A DNA stretch of 64,000 nucleotides from an uncultured Acidobacteriia bacterium (GTDB lineage: Bacteria; Acidobacteriota; Terriglobia; Bryobacterales; Bryobacteraceae): the NCBI GenBank assembly GCA_903929755.1, contig CAIYVZ010000206.1, positions 49,964-113,963 of the forward strand, written 5' to 3'. Under the pieces are notes generated by a model. That model was not told the origin of the DNA, did no database searches, and saw only the letters and a list, made by a program, of their open reading frames with translations. The stretch's first letter is position 1; every line of letters starts with the position of its first letter. Shown here piece by piece: positions 52,608 to 61,201 of this stretch. Position numbers and translations under genes: made by a program.

Positions 52608-52887
52608 CAAGCACGTGGACTCGCTCTATTCCATCATCGCGGTTGTTCTTGTCCTGGCGCTGCTGGGCGGCACCCTGGCGTTGCTGCGCAATCGCGGCCA
52701 CGCGGTGCTCAACTTCAGCGCCAGGGCAAGCCGCACCAAGCAGATGGAGGTGACCGAGCGTCTGGCTCTTGGACCGCAACATGCTCTTCATCTGGTGCGG
52801 ATCGGGAATCGGTCGGTGGTCGTCGCCACGTCACCCTCCAGTTGCCGCCTTCTGGATGTGGTGCCCGAGGGGAGGGTCTCCGAATGA
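52597..52887 (+). CDS. fliO: Flagellar biosynthesis protein FliO
   Basis: A 96-residue membrane protein with one helix (YSIIAVVLVLALLGGTLALL) and a small cytosolic FliO-type domain (MEVTERLALGPQHALHLVRI with GNRSVVVATSPSSCRLL). FliO helps FliP assemble in the export gate. The start is TTG at 52597 inside fliN, or less likely GTG at 52615. The stop overlaps the fliP ATG. The position between fliN and fliP supports the call. Confidence 0.85.
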   Translation: MTANKHVDSLYSIIAVVLVLALLGGTLALLRNRGHAVLNFSARASRTKQMEVTERLALGPQHALHLVRIGNRSVVVATSPSSCRLLDVVPEGRVSE

Positions 52888-53591
52888 ATCCAGCCCTGAT
52901 GCTTCTGGCCGCCACCAAGGCGGCTGCCGCAAAGTCCACATCGCTGCTTCCGGCCGGCGCGAAGGAACTGGGAACGCCGATGCAGATCATCATCCTGATG
53001 ACTCTGCTGACCCTGTTGCCCGCCATCCTCATGTCCCTGACGCCCTTTCTGCGAATCTCTATCGTGCTCCACTTTCTGCGTCAGGCTCTGGGGACACAAA
53101 GCGCACCGTCGAATCAGGTGCTCGCGGGCCTCAGCCTGTTTCTGACCCTCGTTCTCATCCAGCCGACAGCCATGCAGGTCTACAAAGAATCTCTTCTGCC
53201 TTATGAAGACGGAAAGCTAACGCCTGAAGAGGCCTGGGATTCAGGAACAAAGCCGCTAAAGACCTGGATGGCGCGTTTTGCCCGCGAGAAAGATGTTCGG
53301 CTCTTCGTTGAAATGACACACGCGCCTGCTCCGAAAACTCCTGCCGATCTGGAGATTACTGTGTTGGCTCCGGCGTACATCCTCTCCGAGATGCGCGCCG
53401 GGTTTCAGATCGGCGCAGTGCTGTTTCTGCCGTTTCTGCTGATCGACATTATTGTGGCTTCGGTGACGCTCTCCATCGGCATGGTTCAATTACCCCCCGT
53501 GATGGTGTCTGCTCCGTTCAAGGTGCTGCTCTTCGTTCTGGTGGATGGCTGGAACCTGACTGTCGGCAGTCTGATGAAGGGGTTCTACTAA
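52884..53591 (+). CDS. fliP: Flagellar export gate protein FliP
   Basis: A 235-residue membrane protein, five copies of which form the core of the type III export gate. Signatures are MQIIILMTLLTLLPAILMSL with TPFLRISIVLHFLRQALGT, then VLAPAYILSEMRAGFQIGAV and the C-terminal LPPVMVSAPFKVLLFVLVDG. The start ATG at 52884 overlaps the fliO stop; a 14-codon upstream extension is out of family. It is followed directly by fliQ (TAATG). Confidence 0.97.
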   Translation: MNPALMLLAATKAAAAKSTSLLPAGAKELGTPMQIIILMTLLTLLPAILMSLTPFLRISIVLHFLRQALGTQSAPSNQVLAGLSLFLTLVLIQPTAMQVYKESLLPYEDGKLTPEEAWDSGTKPLKTWMARFAREKDVRLFVEMTHAPAPKTPADLEITVLAPAYILSEMRAGFQIGAVLFLPFLLIDIIVASVTLSIGMVQLPPVMVSAPFKVLLFVLVDGWNLTVGSLMKGFY

Positions 53592-53860
53592 TGACTCCCG
53601 ACGGGGCGGCACACCTGGTGGGGCAGATGTTTCTGGCGGCGTTCTGGATCTCGGCGCCGCTGCTCGCCATTGGTTTCGTTGCGGGCATTCTCATCAGCCT
53701 GGTGCAGATCGTTACGTCCATACAGGACACGGCGTTCAACGCGATCCCACGTCTGGTGGCCTTCCTCGGTGGTTGTCTTGTCCTCATGCCCTGGATGGTC
53801 CACAAGAGCATGGCCTACACGATCGGAATCCTGGGAGAGTTGAATCGCTATGCCCGATAA
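53591..53860 (+). CDS. fliQ: Flagellar export gate protein FliQ
   Basis: An 89-residue two-helix membrane protein of the export gate. It reads MFLAAFWISAPLLAIGFVAG with ILISLVQIVTSIQDTA and a second helix LVAFLGGCLVLMPWM, the standard FliQ pattern and length. Its ATG shares one base with the fliP stop, and its end overlaps fliR by 11 bases. Confidence 0.96.
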   Translation: MTPDGAAHLVGQMFLAAFWISAPLLAIGFVAGILISLVQIVTSIQDTAFNAIPRLVAFLGGCLVLMPWMVHKSMAYTIGILGELNRYAR

Positions 53861-54656
53861 CTCTTTTGTCGCGCTTGGCGCTCTGGTCTCCCGGCTGGTT
53901 GAAGACGGCGTCCTCTATGGCTTCCTGTTGACGCTGGCTCGCATCTCCGGGGCCCTGGCATTTCTGCCGCTGGCCGCATTTCGTGCCACCCCGGAGCCGG
54001 CACGCATTGTCCTTGCGCTTGCCTTCACCCTGATCCTGTGGCCACAGTGGAAAGCGCCTCACGGCTTTCCGCAACTGTCCGGCATCCTCGCCGGCGTGCT
54101 GACGGAACTGGCATTGGGCTTAGCCATTGGCATCGCCGTCGCAATCGTGATGGAAGTATTTCAGGTGGCAGCGCAAATGGTGAGCCTCCAGGCTGGCTTT
54201 GGCTTTGCTTCCACCATTGACCCAACCAACGGCGCGGACTCCACCGTGCTGCTGACCCTCGCCCAGATCCTCGCAGGCCTGATGTTCTTCACGTCCGGCG
54301 CAGACCGTATGCTGATCCGCGCTCTCAGCGACAGTATGCAACTCGCGCCTCCCACCGTATTCCAGCTGAAAGCTCACTGGGCGGAGGGCATGATTCGTTT
54401 CTCCGCCTCCATCTTCAGCTCCGGGTTTCGGCTGGCTGCACCCGTAGTGGCTCTGCTGCTGTTGGCTGACGCTTCACTCGCGGTTCTGGGCAGAGTCCAG
54501 TCTCAAATTCACCTCGTCAGTCTGACAATGCCCGTAAAGCTGCTGGCGACTACGTTGCTTCTGGCCACAAGCATTGGCATCCAGCCACGCTTCTTCGCCT
54601 CCGCCATTACCCAATGCATTCGTTTCATCGAAGGCATGTTGAGGAGTTCGCACTAA
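53850..54656 (+). CDS. fliR: Flagellar export gate protein FliR
   Basis: A 268-residue multi-helix membrane protein of the export gate. Visible marks are LLTLARISGALAFLPLAAFR, ELALGLAIGIAVAIVMEVFQ with VAAQMVSLQAGFG, and a C-terminal LVSLTMPVKLLATTLLLAT. Length is normal. The start overlaps fliQ, and flhB follows after one base. Confidence 0.94.
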   Translation: MPDNSFVALGALVSRLVEDGVLYGFLLTLARISGALAFLPLAAFRATPEPARIVLALAFTLILWPQWKAPHGFPQLSGILAGVLTELALGLAIGIAVAIVMEVFQVAAQMVSLQAGFGFASTIDPTNGADSTVLLTLAQILAGLMFFTSGADRMLIRALSDSMQLAPPTVFQLKAHWAEGMIRFSASIFSSGFRLAAPVVALLLLADASLAVLGRVQSQIHLVSLTMPVKLLATTLLLATSIGIQPRFFASAITQCIRFIEGMLRSSH

Positions 54657-54657
54657 C

Positions 54658-55728
54658 ATGGCGGATAACTCCCAGAAGACAGAAAAACCGACCCAGAAGC
54701 GCCTCGAAAAGGCACACAAAGATGGCGACTTCCCGGCCGCACGCGAGTTCGTCGCCTCCATTCAGTTCTTCGCGTTCGTCACCATGGCAGCCAGCTATTT
54801 CCCTGGCTGGATGCAGGACTTACAGACGGTAATGCGTGCCAGTGTGGCCCGTGCGTTCGGCCATTCACTGGGGCCGGGCGAACTGATCACGGTCTTCACC
54901 ACGCTGACGGTTGTCACCATGAAGCCTCTGGCAATTCTGGGCGGACTCTTGCTGGCCCTCACCGCTTTGCTGCAATCTGCCTCCACCAGCGTGGGCCTCA
55001 GCTTTGCCCGCCTTGCGCCGAAGATGTCGCGGCTGAATCCCATGGGCAAACTGCGCGACCTGCCCTCGCACAATATGGGGAATCTGTTCCAGGCCCTCGT
55101 CATGGTCCCGGTCATGCTGTGGATTACGTGGGGTCTCGTGAAGGACAAGCTGCCCGAGATCATGCGGCTGCCTCTGATGCCCGCCGCCGTGGCTGCTAAC
55201 GTCGCAGGCGGTCTGGTTCATCAGGCGCTGAAGAAAGCTTCCTTTGCCCTTGTGCTGCTGGGGACCGTGATGCTCGCAAGAGAGCGCATCCGCTACAACC
55301 AGCATCTGAAGATGAGTAAGCAGGAGATTCGTGACGAGTCGAAAGAAAGCGAAGGCAGTCCGCAGGTAAAGGCGAAGATTCGCAAGTTCCAGCGGGACCT
55401 GCGCCGCAAGAACATGATGAAAGACGTTGCCTCGGCAACTGCGATCATCGTGAATCCAACTCACTACGCGGTGGCGCTGAAGTACGATCACAGCGGCTTC
55501 GCAGCCCCGAAAGTTGTGGCCAAGGGGCGCAATTACCTTGCGGCCCGCATCCGATATCGCGCGATTGAAAATCAGGTGCCCATTGTGGAGAACCCGCCGC
55601 TCGCGCAGGCGCTCTATAAGACCGTGGAAGTGGGGCAGGAGATTCCGCCGCACCTCTACCGGGCCGTAGCTGAAATTCTTGCGTACGTCTTTCGTTTGGC
55701 AAATCCGCGCGGCTGGAGGCCTCAATGA
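54658..55728 (+). CDS. flhB: Flagellar export specificity switch FlhB
   Basis: A 356-residue protein with four membrane helices and a cytosolic C-terminal domain that controls export specificity with FliK. It begins with DNSQKTEKPTQKRLEKAHKD. The autocleavage site is intact in IIVNPTHYAVAL (Asn-Pro-Thr-His), followed by GRNYLAARIRYRAIENQVPI and LAQALYKTVEVGQEIP. The stop overlaps the flhA start (ATGA). Confidence 0.97.
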   Translation: MADNSQKTEKPTQKRLEKAHKDGDFPAAREFVASIQFFAFVTMAASYFPGWMQDLQTVMRASVARAFGHSLGPGELITVFTTLTVVTMKPLAILGGLLLALTALLQSASTSVGLSFARLAPKMSRLNPMGKLRDLPSHNMGNLFQALVMVPVMLWITWGLVKDKLPEIMRLPLMPAAVAANVAGGLVHQALKKASFALVLLGTVMLARERIRYNQHLKMSKQEIRDESKESEGSPQVKAKIRKFQRDLRRKNMMKDVASATAIIVNPTHYAVALKYDHSGFAAPKVVAKGRNYLAARIRYRAIENQVPIVENPPLAQALYKTVEVGQEIPPHLYRAVAEILAYVFRLANPRGWRPQ

Positions 55729-57800
55729 CGGCGTCCGTACCCACTCGCGATACAGGCCCCCTCGGCGGCGCGAAATTCTCGCTGAAGGCGCTCGGCGAAC
55801 TCGCCGTTCCCATCTCTGTACTGGCAATCATCGTCGCCCTGATTGCACCGATGCCGGGCATCATGCTCGACTTCCTCATCGTCTGCGACATCATGATGTC
55901 CATCGTGGTTCTGATGGTGGCCCTGTACATCACGAAGCCCGCAGAGTTCAATGTCTTTCCAACTACGCTGCTGTTGCTCACCTTGTTCCGCCTCGCGCTG
56001 AATGTCTCGTCATCCAGGCTCATTCTGCTGAATGGACATACCGGGACCGGTTCGGCGGGCGATGTCATTCAGGCTTTTGGGAATTTCGTCGTCGGCGGGA
56101 ATTACATCATCGGCGCAGTGATTTTTCTGGTGCTGATTGCCATTCAGTATGTGGTGATCAACCATGGCGCGGTAAGAATTTCGGAAGTGACCGCACGCTT
56201 TACGCTCGATGCTCTGCCGGGTAAGCAGATGTCAATCGATTCTGATCTGAACGCCGGGCTCATCGACGAGCCCACCGCAAAGCAGCGGCGCAAGGAGCTC
56301 GCCAGCGAAGCCGAGTTTTACGGTGCTATGGACGGTGCCAGCCGGTTCACGCAGCGCGATGCGGTCGCGGGCGTGCTTATCACAGGCATCAACATCGTCG
56401 CGGGCCTGTTGATTGGTGTGCTGCAGCATGGCCTCGACGTGATGAAGGCCCTGCAGACTTACACCGTGCTCACCATCGGCGATGGTCTGGTAACGGTTAT
56501 CCCGGCGCTGATGATCTCCATCTCGGGCGGCATGATCATCACGCGCGCCAGTTCGGATAACCGCGTCGGCGTCGAGTTTCAGCGCCAGTTGTTCGGTGCC
56601 GCGCAGCCTCTGTTATTGGCAAGCGGCGTCATGGTGCTGCTCGCTATGTTCCCGGGCCTGCCAAAGAGCCCGTTTCTGCTTCTGGGGGGCGGGTTGGGGA
56701 TAGTCGGGTGGAAGCTCCGCAGCAGACCGTCGGAAGCCGCGGCCGAGGTCGGTGCCTCTCCACTAAAACCTAAAGAAAATCTGGAAGACCTGTTGAAGGT
56801 GGAACTCATCTCCGTGGAGACCGGGGTCAGTCTGGTTGCCTTCATTTCCGATGGTGTGAACTCGCCTTTGCTGCGCAGGATTGGTGCGATTCGGCGGCAA
56901 CTTGCTGCGGACCTTGGCTTCATCATTCCCGCCGTACGGGTTACCGATAACCTGAATCTCCGGGCACGTGAGTATTCCATCAGTTTCAAGGGCATCGAAG
57001 TGGCTCGGTTTGAGCTGCCCATGGGTTGCGATCTCGCCATCGCCGTTACTGCCCGGGAGAAGCCGCCCGATGGCCGGCCAACAAAGGATCCTGCTTTCGG
57101 GGCGGATGCGTGGTGGATTCCTTCCTCCCAGTCCGATACCGTCCGGGCGATGGGCTATACGGTGATCGATCCTCTCAGCGTCATGAGTACGCACCTTTCC
57201 GAGTTGATCAAGCGCTCGGCGCATGAACTCTTTACCCGGCAGGAAGCGAAGAAGTTACTGGATCGGGTTACAGCTGATCATCCCAGAGTCGTGGAGGATC
57301 TGGTACCGAAGCTTCTCACTTTGGCCGCCGTCCAGCGGGTATTTCAAAATCTTTTGCGCGAACGCGTCTCCATTCGCGATGCGGTATCCATACTGGAGTC
57401 TCTCGGCGAAGCCGCGTCATCGAGCCGCAATCCCGTCTTGCTGACGGAATTCGTTCGTCAGGCGATTCGCCGCAGCGTTGTGAAGCCCTATCTGAATGCC
57501 AACGGAGACCTGTCAGCCTGGTTCATTGACCCTCAGGTTGAGCGCTTCGTCGAGGGCGTTGTGGAACACGGGGAGTCAAACAGTACCGTGTCCTTGCCGC
57601 CTCACTCGCTGCGGGATCTGCTCGAACGAATCAATAGAGGCGTTGGGCCCATTGAGTCGCCCGCCGTGGTGATTACCAGTTCGGGATGCCGATACTTTAT
57701 GCGGCAGATGGTTGAATCTGCCGTGCCCAACTTATACTTCCTCTCTCACGGAGAGGTCCCAGCCGGGGTGAAAGTCGTCTCCCTGGGAGTTATTCAATAA
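55725..57800 (+). CDS. flhA: Flagellar export protein FlhA
   Basis: A 691-residue membrane protein forming the nonameric ring of the export gate. The N-terminal eight-helix region includes MPGIMLDFLIVCDIMMSIVV, FNVFPTTLLLLTLFRLALNV with SSSRLIL and the FHIPEP-type stretch PGKQMSIDSDLNAGLIDEPT. The cytosolic C-terminal domain (from about residue 345) contains LAADLGFIIPAVRVTDNLNL and ends VKVVSLGVIQ. It is complete and coupled to flhB; flhF follows after 33 bases. Confidence 0.97.
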   Translation: MTASVPTRDTGPLGGAKFSLKALGELAVPISVLAIIVALIAPMPGIMLDFLIVCDIMMSIVVLMVALYITKPAEFNVFPTTLLLLTLFRLALNVSSSRLILLNGHTGTGSAGDVIQAFGNFVVGGNYIIGAVIFLVLIAIQYVVINHGAVRISEVTARFTLDALPGKQMSIDSDLNAGLIDEPTAKQRRKELASEAEFYGAMDGASRFTQRDAVAGVLITGINIVAGLLIGVLQHGLDVMKALQTYTVLTIGDGLVTVIPALMISISGGMIITRASSDNRVGVEFQRQLFGAAQPLLLASGVMVLLAMFPGLPKSPFLLLGGGLGIVGWKLRSRPSEAAAEVGASPLKPKENLEDLLKVELISVETGVSLVAFISDGVNSPLLRRIGAIRRQLAADLGFIIPAVRVTDNLNLRAREYSISFKGIEVARFELPMGCDLAIAVTAREKPPDGRPTKDPAFGADAWWIPSSQSDTVRAMGYTVIDPLSVMSTHLSELIKRSAHELFTRQEAKKLLDRVTADHPRVVEDLVPKLLTLAAVQRVFQNLLRERVSIRDAVSILESLGEAASSSRNPVLLTEFVRQAIRRSVVKPYLNANGDLSAWFIDPQVERFVEGVVEHGESNSTVSLPPHSLRDLLERINRGVGPIESPAVVITSSGCRYFMRQMVESAVPNLYFLSHGEVPAGVKVVSLGVIQ

Positions 57801-57833
57801 GCGATAGTCGATATCCGGGAGACCTGAAAGAAA

Positions 57834-59099
57834 ATGCAGACCAAGACATATTTTGCAAGCAGCGTGCCCGCCGCCCTTGATGTGGCGCGGAAGGAACTCG
57901 GCCCTGACGCCATGCTTCTCAACTCCAAACCGGCGGACGCGGACGCTCGCGCCTTTGGCCGGCTGGAGGTGACTTTTGCTTATGAACCGCGAAAGATCGA
58001 GGAGCCGCCTTCTCGTCCCGATGCGCGGTTCGAAGGCACAGCACCTCCCCGCTTTGATACCCGGTCAGAACTCCGGCCGACACGTTTTCCGGTGCCGGCC
58101 GCAAACCCTTCTGCTGCCGAGGAGACGTTCCGAACCACACGCTCGTCACGTCCTGCGGGGACCGACGACATGGACGATCTCCGGCGTCAGGTGGAAGCCC
58201 TCCGCGCCGCTGTTGGAGGCCAGCCCGGGTACACGCCTCCTCCTGCACAACACCCGCATTCTCCGCCTCCTGCACCGCCATCGGCCCCCAGTCCTCTGCG
58301 CGGAGCCTGGGCCCGCGACAACGAGAGCGCGATGGTTGCACGGCTGCAGCGGAATGGAATCTCTGAAGGCCTTGCCCTCGAACTCGCTGAAGCAGCGGCC
58401 AACACTGGAGGCGACCGAGCCGTTAGCCTGCTTGAAGAAATCCGCCGCCGGATTCCTCCGGCTGGCTTTGCCGCGTGGGGCCCCGGCGAAACAAGGATCA
58501 TGGCCTTCGTTGGACCCGCGGGCAGGGGCAAGACCACCAGTCTGGTGAAAATAGCCGTGAACTTTGGGCTCGCCCGGCGGATTCCGGTTCGGATCTATCA
58601 GGTGGGGGGCCACGGCGTGGGGTGTCAGGAACAGTTGGCCAGATACGCCGCCATCCTGGGTGTGCCGTTCTTTGCCTGCGAATCTTTGGAAAGCCTGAAT
58701 CTGTCCCTTTCCGGAGACGGCTGGAAGGGCCTTGTCTTGCTCGATACGCCGGGGATTTCTCCCTCGGCCACCGGTGACATCCAGGAGCTTGGACGCTTTT
58801 TTACCCGGCGTCCCGAAATAGAACGCCATCTGGTACTAAGGGCGGACGCCCGATCCGCCGATATGACGTATATGGTGTCCAGGTTTTCCGCGATGGGACC
58901 GCTCCGGCTACTTTTTACCGGCACAGAAGAGAGCCTGACAACCGGTTCAATGGTGGAGACGATGATCGCCACCGGACTGGGTTCCACATTCATGGGAAAC
59001 GGCCAGGAGATACCCGAGGACATCGAAGAGATCAATATCGACCGCCTGGCGCGTTCCGTCTGTGGAGACCGGGCAATGTCGGCTCCGGCAGCAGGGTAA
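57834..59099 (+). CDS. flhF: FlhF-type SRP GTPase with altered G motifs
   Basis: A 421-residue member of the FlhF/SRP54 GTPase family that directs the place and number of flagella. The N-terminus TKTYFASSVPAALDVARKEL with GPDAMLLNSK is typical FlhF, followed by a Pro-rich linker (about 60-160) and the NG domain. The P-loop G227-PAGRGKTT is good, but the DTYRIGA-type motif is replaced by YQVGGHGVGC (255-264). G3 reads D304-TPG, and the guanine-specificity TKLDE motif is replaced by T362-GTEES. GTP binding or specificity may therefore differ. flhG does not follow, and fliA comes next after 12 bases. Confidence 0.88.
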   Translation: MQTKTYFASSVPAALDVARKELGPDAMLLNSKPADADARAFGRLEVTFAYEPRKIEEPPSRPDARFEGTAPPRFDTRSELRPTRFPVPAANPSAAEETFRTTRSSRPAGTDDMDDLRRQVEALRAAVGGQPGYTPPPAQHPHSPPPAPPSAPSPLRGAWARDNESAMVARLQRNGISEGLALELAEAAANTGGDRAVSLLEEIRRRIPPAGFAAWGPGETRIMAFVGPAGRGKTTSLVKIAVNFGLARRIPVRIYQVGGHGVGCQEQLARYAAILGVPFFACESLESLNLSLSGDGWKGLVLLDTPGISPSATGDIQELGRFFTRRPEIERHLVLRADARSADMTYMVSRFSAMGPLRLLFTGTEESLTTGSMVETMIATGLGSTFMGNGQEIPEDIEEINIDRLARSVCGDRAMSAPAAG

Positions 59100-59111
59100 G
59101 AGAGAAACCCC

Positions 59112-59867
59112 ATGGCGGCTGCGGCGTACTGCATTCATCAGGAGGTAAGGTCCGATGCGGAGCGTGAAGCGCTCATCATCGAGCACTTACCCCAGGTGCG
59201 CCTCATCGCCAGGAAGATTCACGAACGGCTGCCGGAAACGATTCTCCTGGAAGATCTGCTGTCCGCCGGCGTCGTTGGCCTGATTCAGGCGATCGATAAC
59301 TTCGACCCTCTGCAGAATGTCCGGTTGAAAACCTATGCGGAGTTCCGCATTCGGGGCGCGATACTCGATAGCTTGCGGGATGCGGACTGGGCGCCGCGCA
59401 TGAAGCGACGTCTGGCTCGGGAGATGGAGGCGGCGGTCGAGAGTGCGGAGCGCCGTCTGGGGCGCGTGCCGGAAGAGGCCGATATTGCCGCTGAACTGAA
59501 AATCAGCGTCCCCGACTACCGCCTGCGTTTGAGCGAGGTGGCGGCCCTCGATGTCGGGGAACTCGAATTCCTGCGTGACGACAGCGGCTTGCCGGCCGCT
59601 TATCGTTTTGTAATAGATCCGGAAGAAAATTCGCCCGTCGTGCAACTGGAGCGGTCAGAGCTGGAACGTCTGATTACGACATCGATTGACAGGATTCCGG
59701 CGGTGGAACGGATGGTTCTGAGTTTGTACTTTTTTGAAGAGCTGACGTTGCGGGAAGTGGGGGAGGTCATGGGGCTTCACTTCACGCGTGTTTCACAGAT
59801 TAAGTCGCAGGCCCTTCTGCGGTTGCGGAATTCGATTAGCGCCCGGTGGCCGGGCGTGAGGGCGTAG
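59112..59867 (+). CDS. fliA: Flagellar sigma factor FliA (sigma-28)
   Basis: A 251-residue sigma-70-family factor for late flagellar and chemotaxis genes. Region 2 has EHLPQVRLIARKIHERLPET, LLEDLLSAGVVGLIQAIDNF and LKTYAEFRIRGAILDSLRDA with DWAPR. Region 3 has RLGRVPEEADIAAELKISVP, and region 4 has ERMVLSLYFFEELTLREVGE with VMGLHFTRVSQIKSQALLRL. All four regions fit FliA/WhiG. Sigma-28-like promoters upstream of fliK and fliS are likely targets, which would make the operon partly self-activating. The flgM gene was not seen. Confidence 0.95.
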   Translation: MAAAAYCIHQEVRSDAEREALIIEHLPQVRLIARKIHERLPETILLEDLLSAGVVGLIQAIDNFDPLQNVRLKTYAEFRIRGAILDSLRDADWAPRMKRRLAREMEAAVESAERRLGRVPEEADIAAELKISVPDYRLRLSEVAALDVGELEFLRDDSGLPAAYRFVIDPEENSPVVQLERSELERLITTSIDRIPAVERMVLSLYFFEELTLREVGEVMGLHFTRVSQIKSQALLRLRNSISARWPGVRA

Positions 59868-59904
59868 CTTCGGGCGAATCCGGCTACGGCAGGAAAAGGA
59901 CAAT

Positions 59905-60729
59905 ATGGCACAGGAACAAATATCGGCGCGGTCCAGCAAGATTCTGGGGCATCTGATTTCGGCGTTGTCCGAATCGCTGTCCAGTATGACCGGGCAGGCA
60001 TTTACCGTCACCCCCGGGGCTGTCGGCGAGGGCGCCGCGGAAGAGCCCATTGTCTGGCAGCAGGTATTTTCTGTGGCCTCCGAGCCCGGCGTGTGGCTGG
60101 CTGCGGGCCGCGAACTCTGGCAGGCGGCCGGCACCATGGTGCTCGCCGCCGTCGGGATCGATTCCGCGTCGGACGAGGATTGCCGGTCTACCTGGTTTGA
60201 AATTGCCGGCCAGACGATGGGCGGGCTCGCCATGCGTATCACGGGCGATGTCCAGCAGGAGGTTACTTCCGCGAAGGGCGAAGATATCGGCTCCATGCCT
60301 GATGTTGCCACCTCATTTCTTACTGCCACAAGCGGAGAGCAGAGCTGGCAGTTGAGCGTGGCCTGGTCGGGTGTTTTGCCCGCGCTCTACGCGCCCCCGC
60401 CCGCTCAGGTGACGCACGCCTCGGATGTCGCATCTTCCAAAACCTTCGAGTTGCTGCTCGATGTATCGCTTCCGGTTTCGGTTTCCTTTGGGAAGACGGT
60501 TCTGCCGATCCGGGAAGTGCTGAAGCTGAATACGGGGTCAATCGTCGAACTGAACAGGCTGGTCACCGAACCTGTCGATGTCATTGTGAACGACTGCGTA
60601 ATCGCGCGCGGCGAAGTCGTCGTGGTGGAGGGGAACTACGGGGTGAGGATAACGCACCTCGCGAGCCGTGAAGACCGGTTGAGAACAGGCATGGACGGAA
60701 CGGCTAAAACTGCTGCGGCTGGGCGGTAG
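59905..60729 (+). CDS. FliN/FliY-type motor switch protein with long N-terminal domain
   Basis: A 274-residue protein whose last 95 residues are a SpoA/FliN domain (LLLDVSLPVSVSFGKTVLPI with REVLKLNTGSIVELNRLVTE and VEGNYGVRITHL). The N-terminal 170 residues contain FEIAGQTMGGLAMRITGDVQ, reminiscent of the CheC/FliM-type phosphatase-like fold in FliY, but I do not see a clear pair of ExxN active-site motifs. It may serve as a second C-ring component or a CheY-P-interacting switch protein. It starts 37 bases after fliA. The exact name (fliN or fliY) is left open. Confidence 0.8.
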   Translation: MAQEQISARSSKILGHLISALSESLSSMTGQAFTVTPGAVGEGAAEEPIVWQQVFSVASEPGVWLAAGRELWQAAGTMVLAAVGIDSASDEDCRSTWFEIAGQTMGGLAMRITGDVQQEVTSAKGEDIGSMPDVATSFLTATSGEQSWQLSVAWSGVLPALYAPPPAQVTHASDVASSKTFELLLDVSLPVSVSFGKTVLPIREVLKLNTGSIVELNRLVTEPVDVIVNDCVIARGEVVVVEGNYGVRITHLASREDRLRTGMDGTAKTAAAGR

Positions 60730-60762
60730 GCTGGAAATGAAAGGTAAGTCGGGAGCAGGAAG

Positions 60763-61158
60763 ATGAATAGTGATTCCGGTTGGTTGATTAGCGTGTTTGG
60801 CCTTGCCATAGCCATGACTTCTCTTTGGATGTTGTCGCGCGCCCGGGCCTTGTGGCAGCGTGACGCCACCGAACTTCGTTCGCAGGTGGAGCAAGTGCAG
60901 GCCAGTTGCGGGCAGGAGGTGGGCCAGTTGCGTGAGGCCCTCAATGCGCTGGAGACGGGTATGTCGGGTGCCCAGGAAGCGCTGCGCGCCGGGCGTCTGA
61001 ACCTCTCCGTTCGGTCGCAGGCCCTCCAGATGCTTCGCAGCGGTTCTGCGCCCGAAACCGTAGCTTCAAGTCTGGGAATTGCCGCCAGCGAGGCACGCTT
61101 GCTCACCAGAGTGGGGCAGGTTCTTGCCCTGCCCCCGGAATCTCACCCTCGGGTCTAA
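60763..61158 (+). CDS. SwrB-like membrane-anchored coiled-coil protein
   Basis: A 131-residue protein with one N-terminal membrane helix (GWLISVFGLAIAMTSLWMLS), a coiled-coil (RDATELRSQVEQVQASCGQE with VGQLREALNALE) and a C-terminal small helix-turn-helix-like part (RSQALQMLRSGSAPETVASS with LGIAASEARLLTRVGQVL). This build resembles Bacillus SwrB and related DUF6115/DUF2802 proteins, whose genes lie just after the flagellar sigma gene. The position after fliA supports the comparison. The role here (basal-body maturation) is inferred. Confidence 0.6.
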   Translation: MNSDSGWLISVFGLAIAMTSLWMLSRARALWQRDATELRSQVEQVQASCGQEVGQLREALNALETGMSGAQEALRAGRLNLSVRSQALQMLRSGSAPETVASSLGIAASEARLLTRVGQVLALPPESHPRV

Positions 61159-61201
61159 AGTCGTACCCGGTTGCAGCCGATCTCCTTAACGGCGGACGAC
61201 T

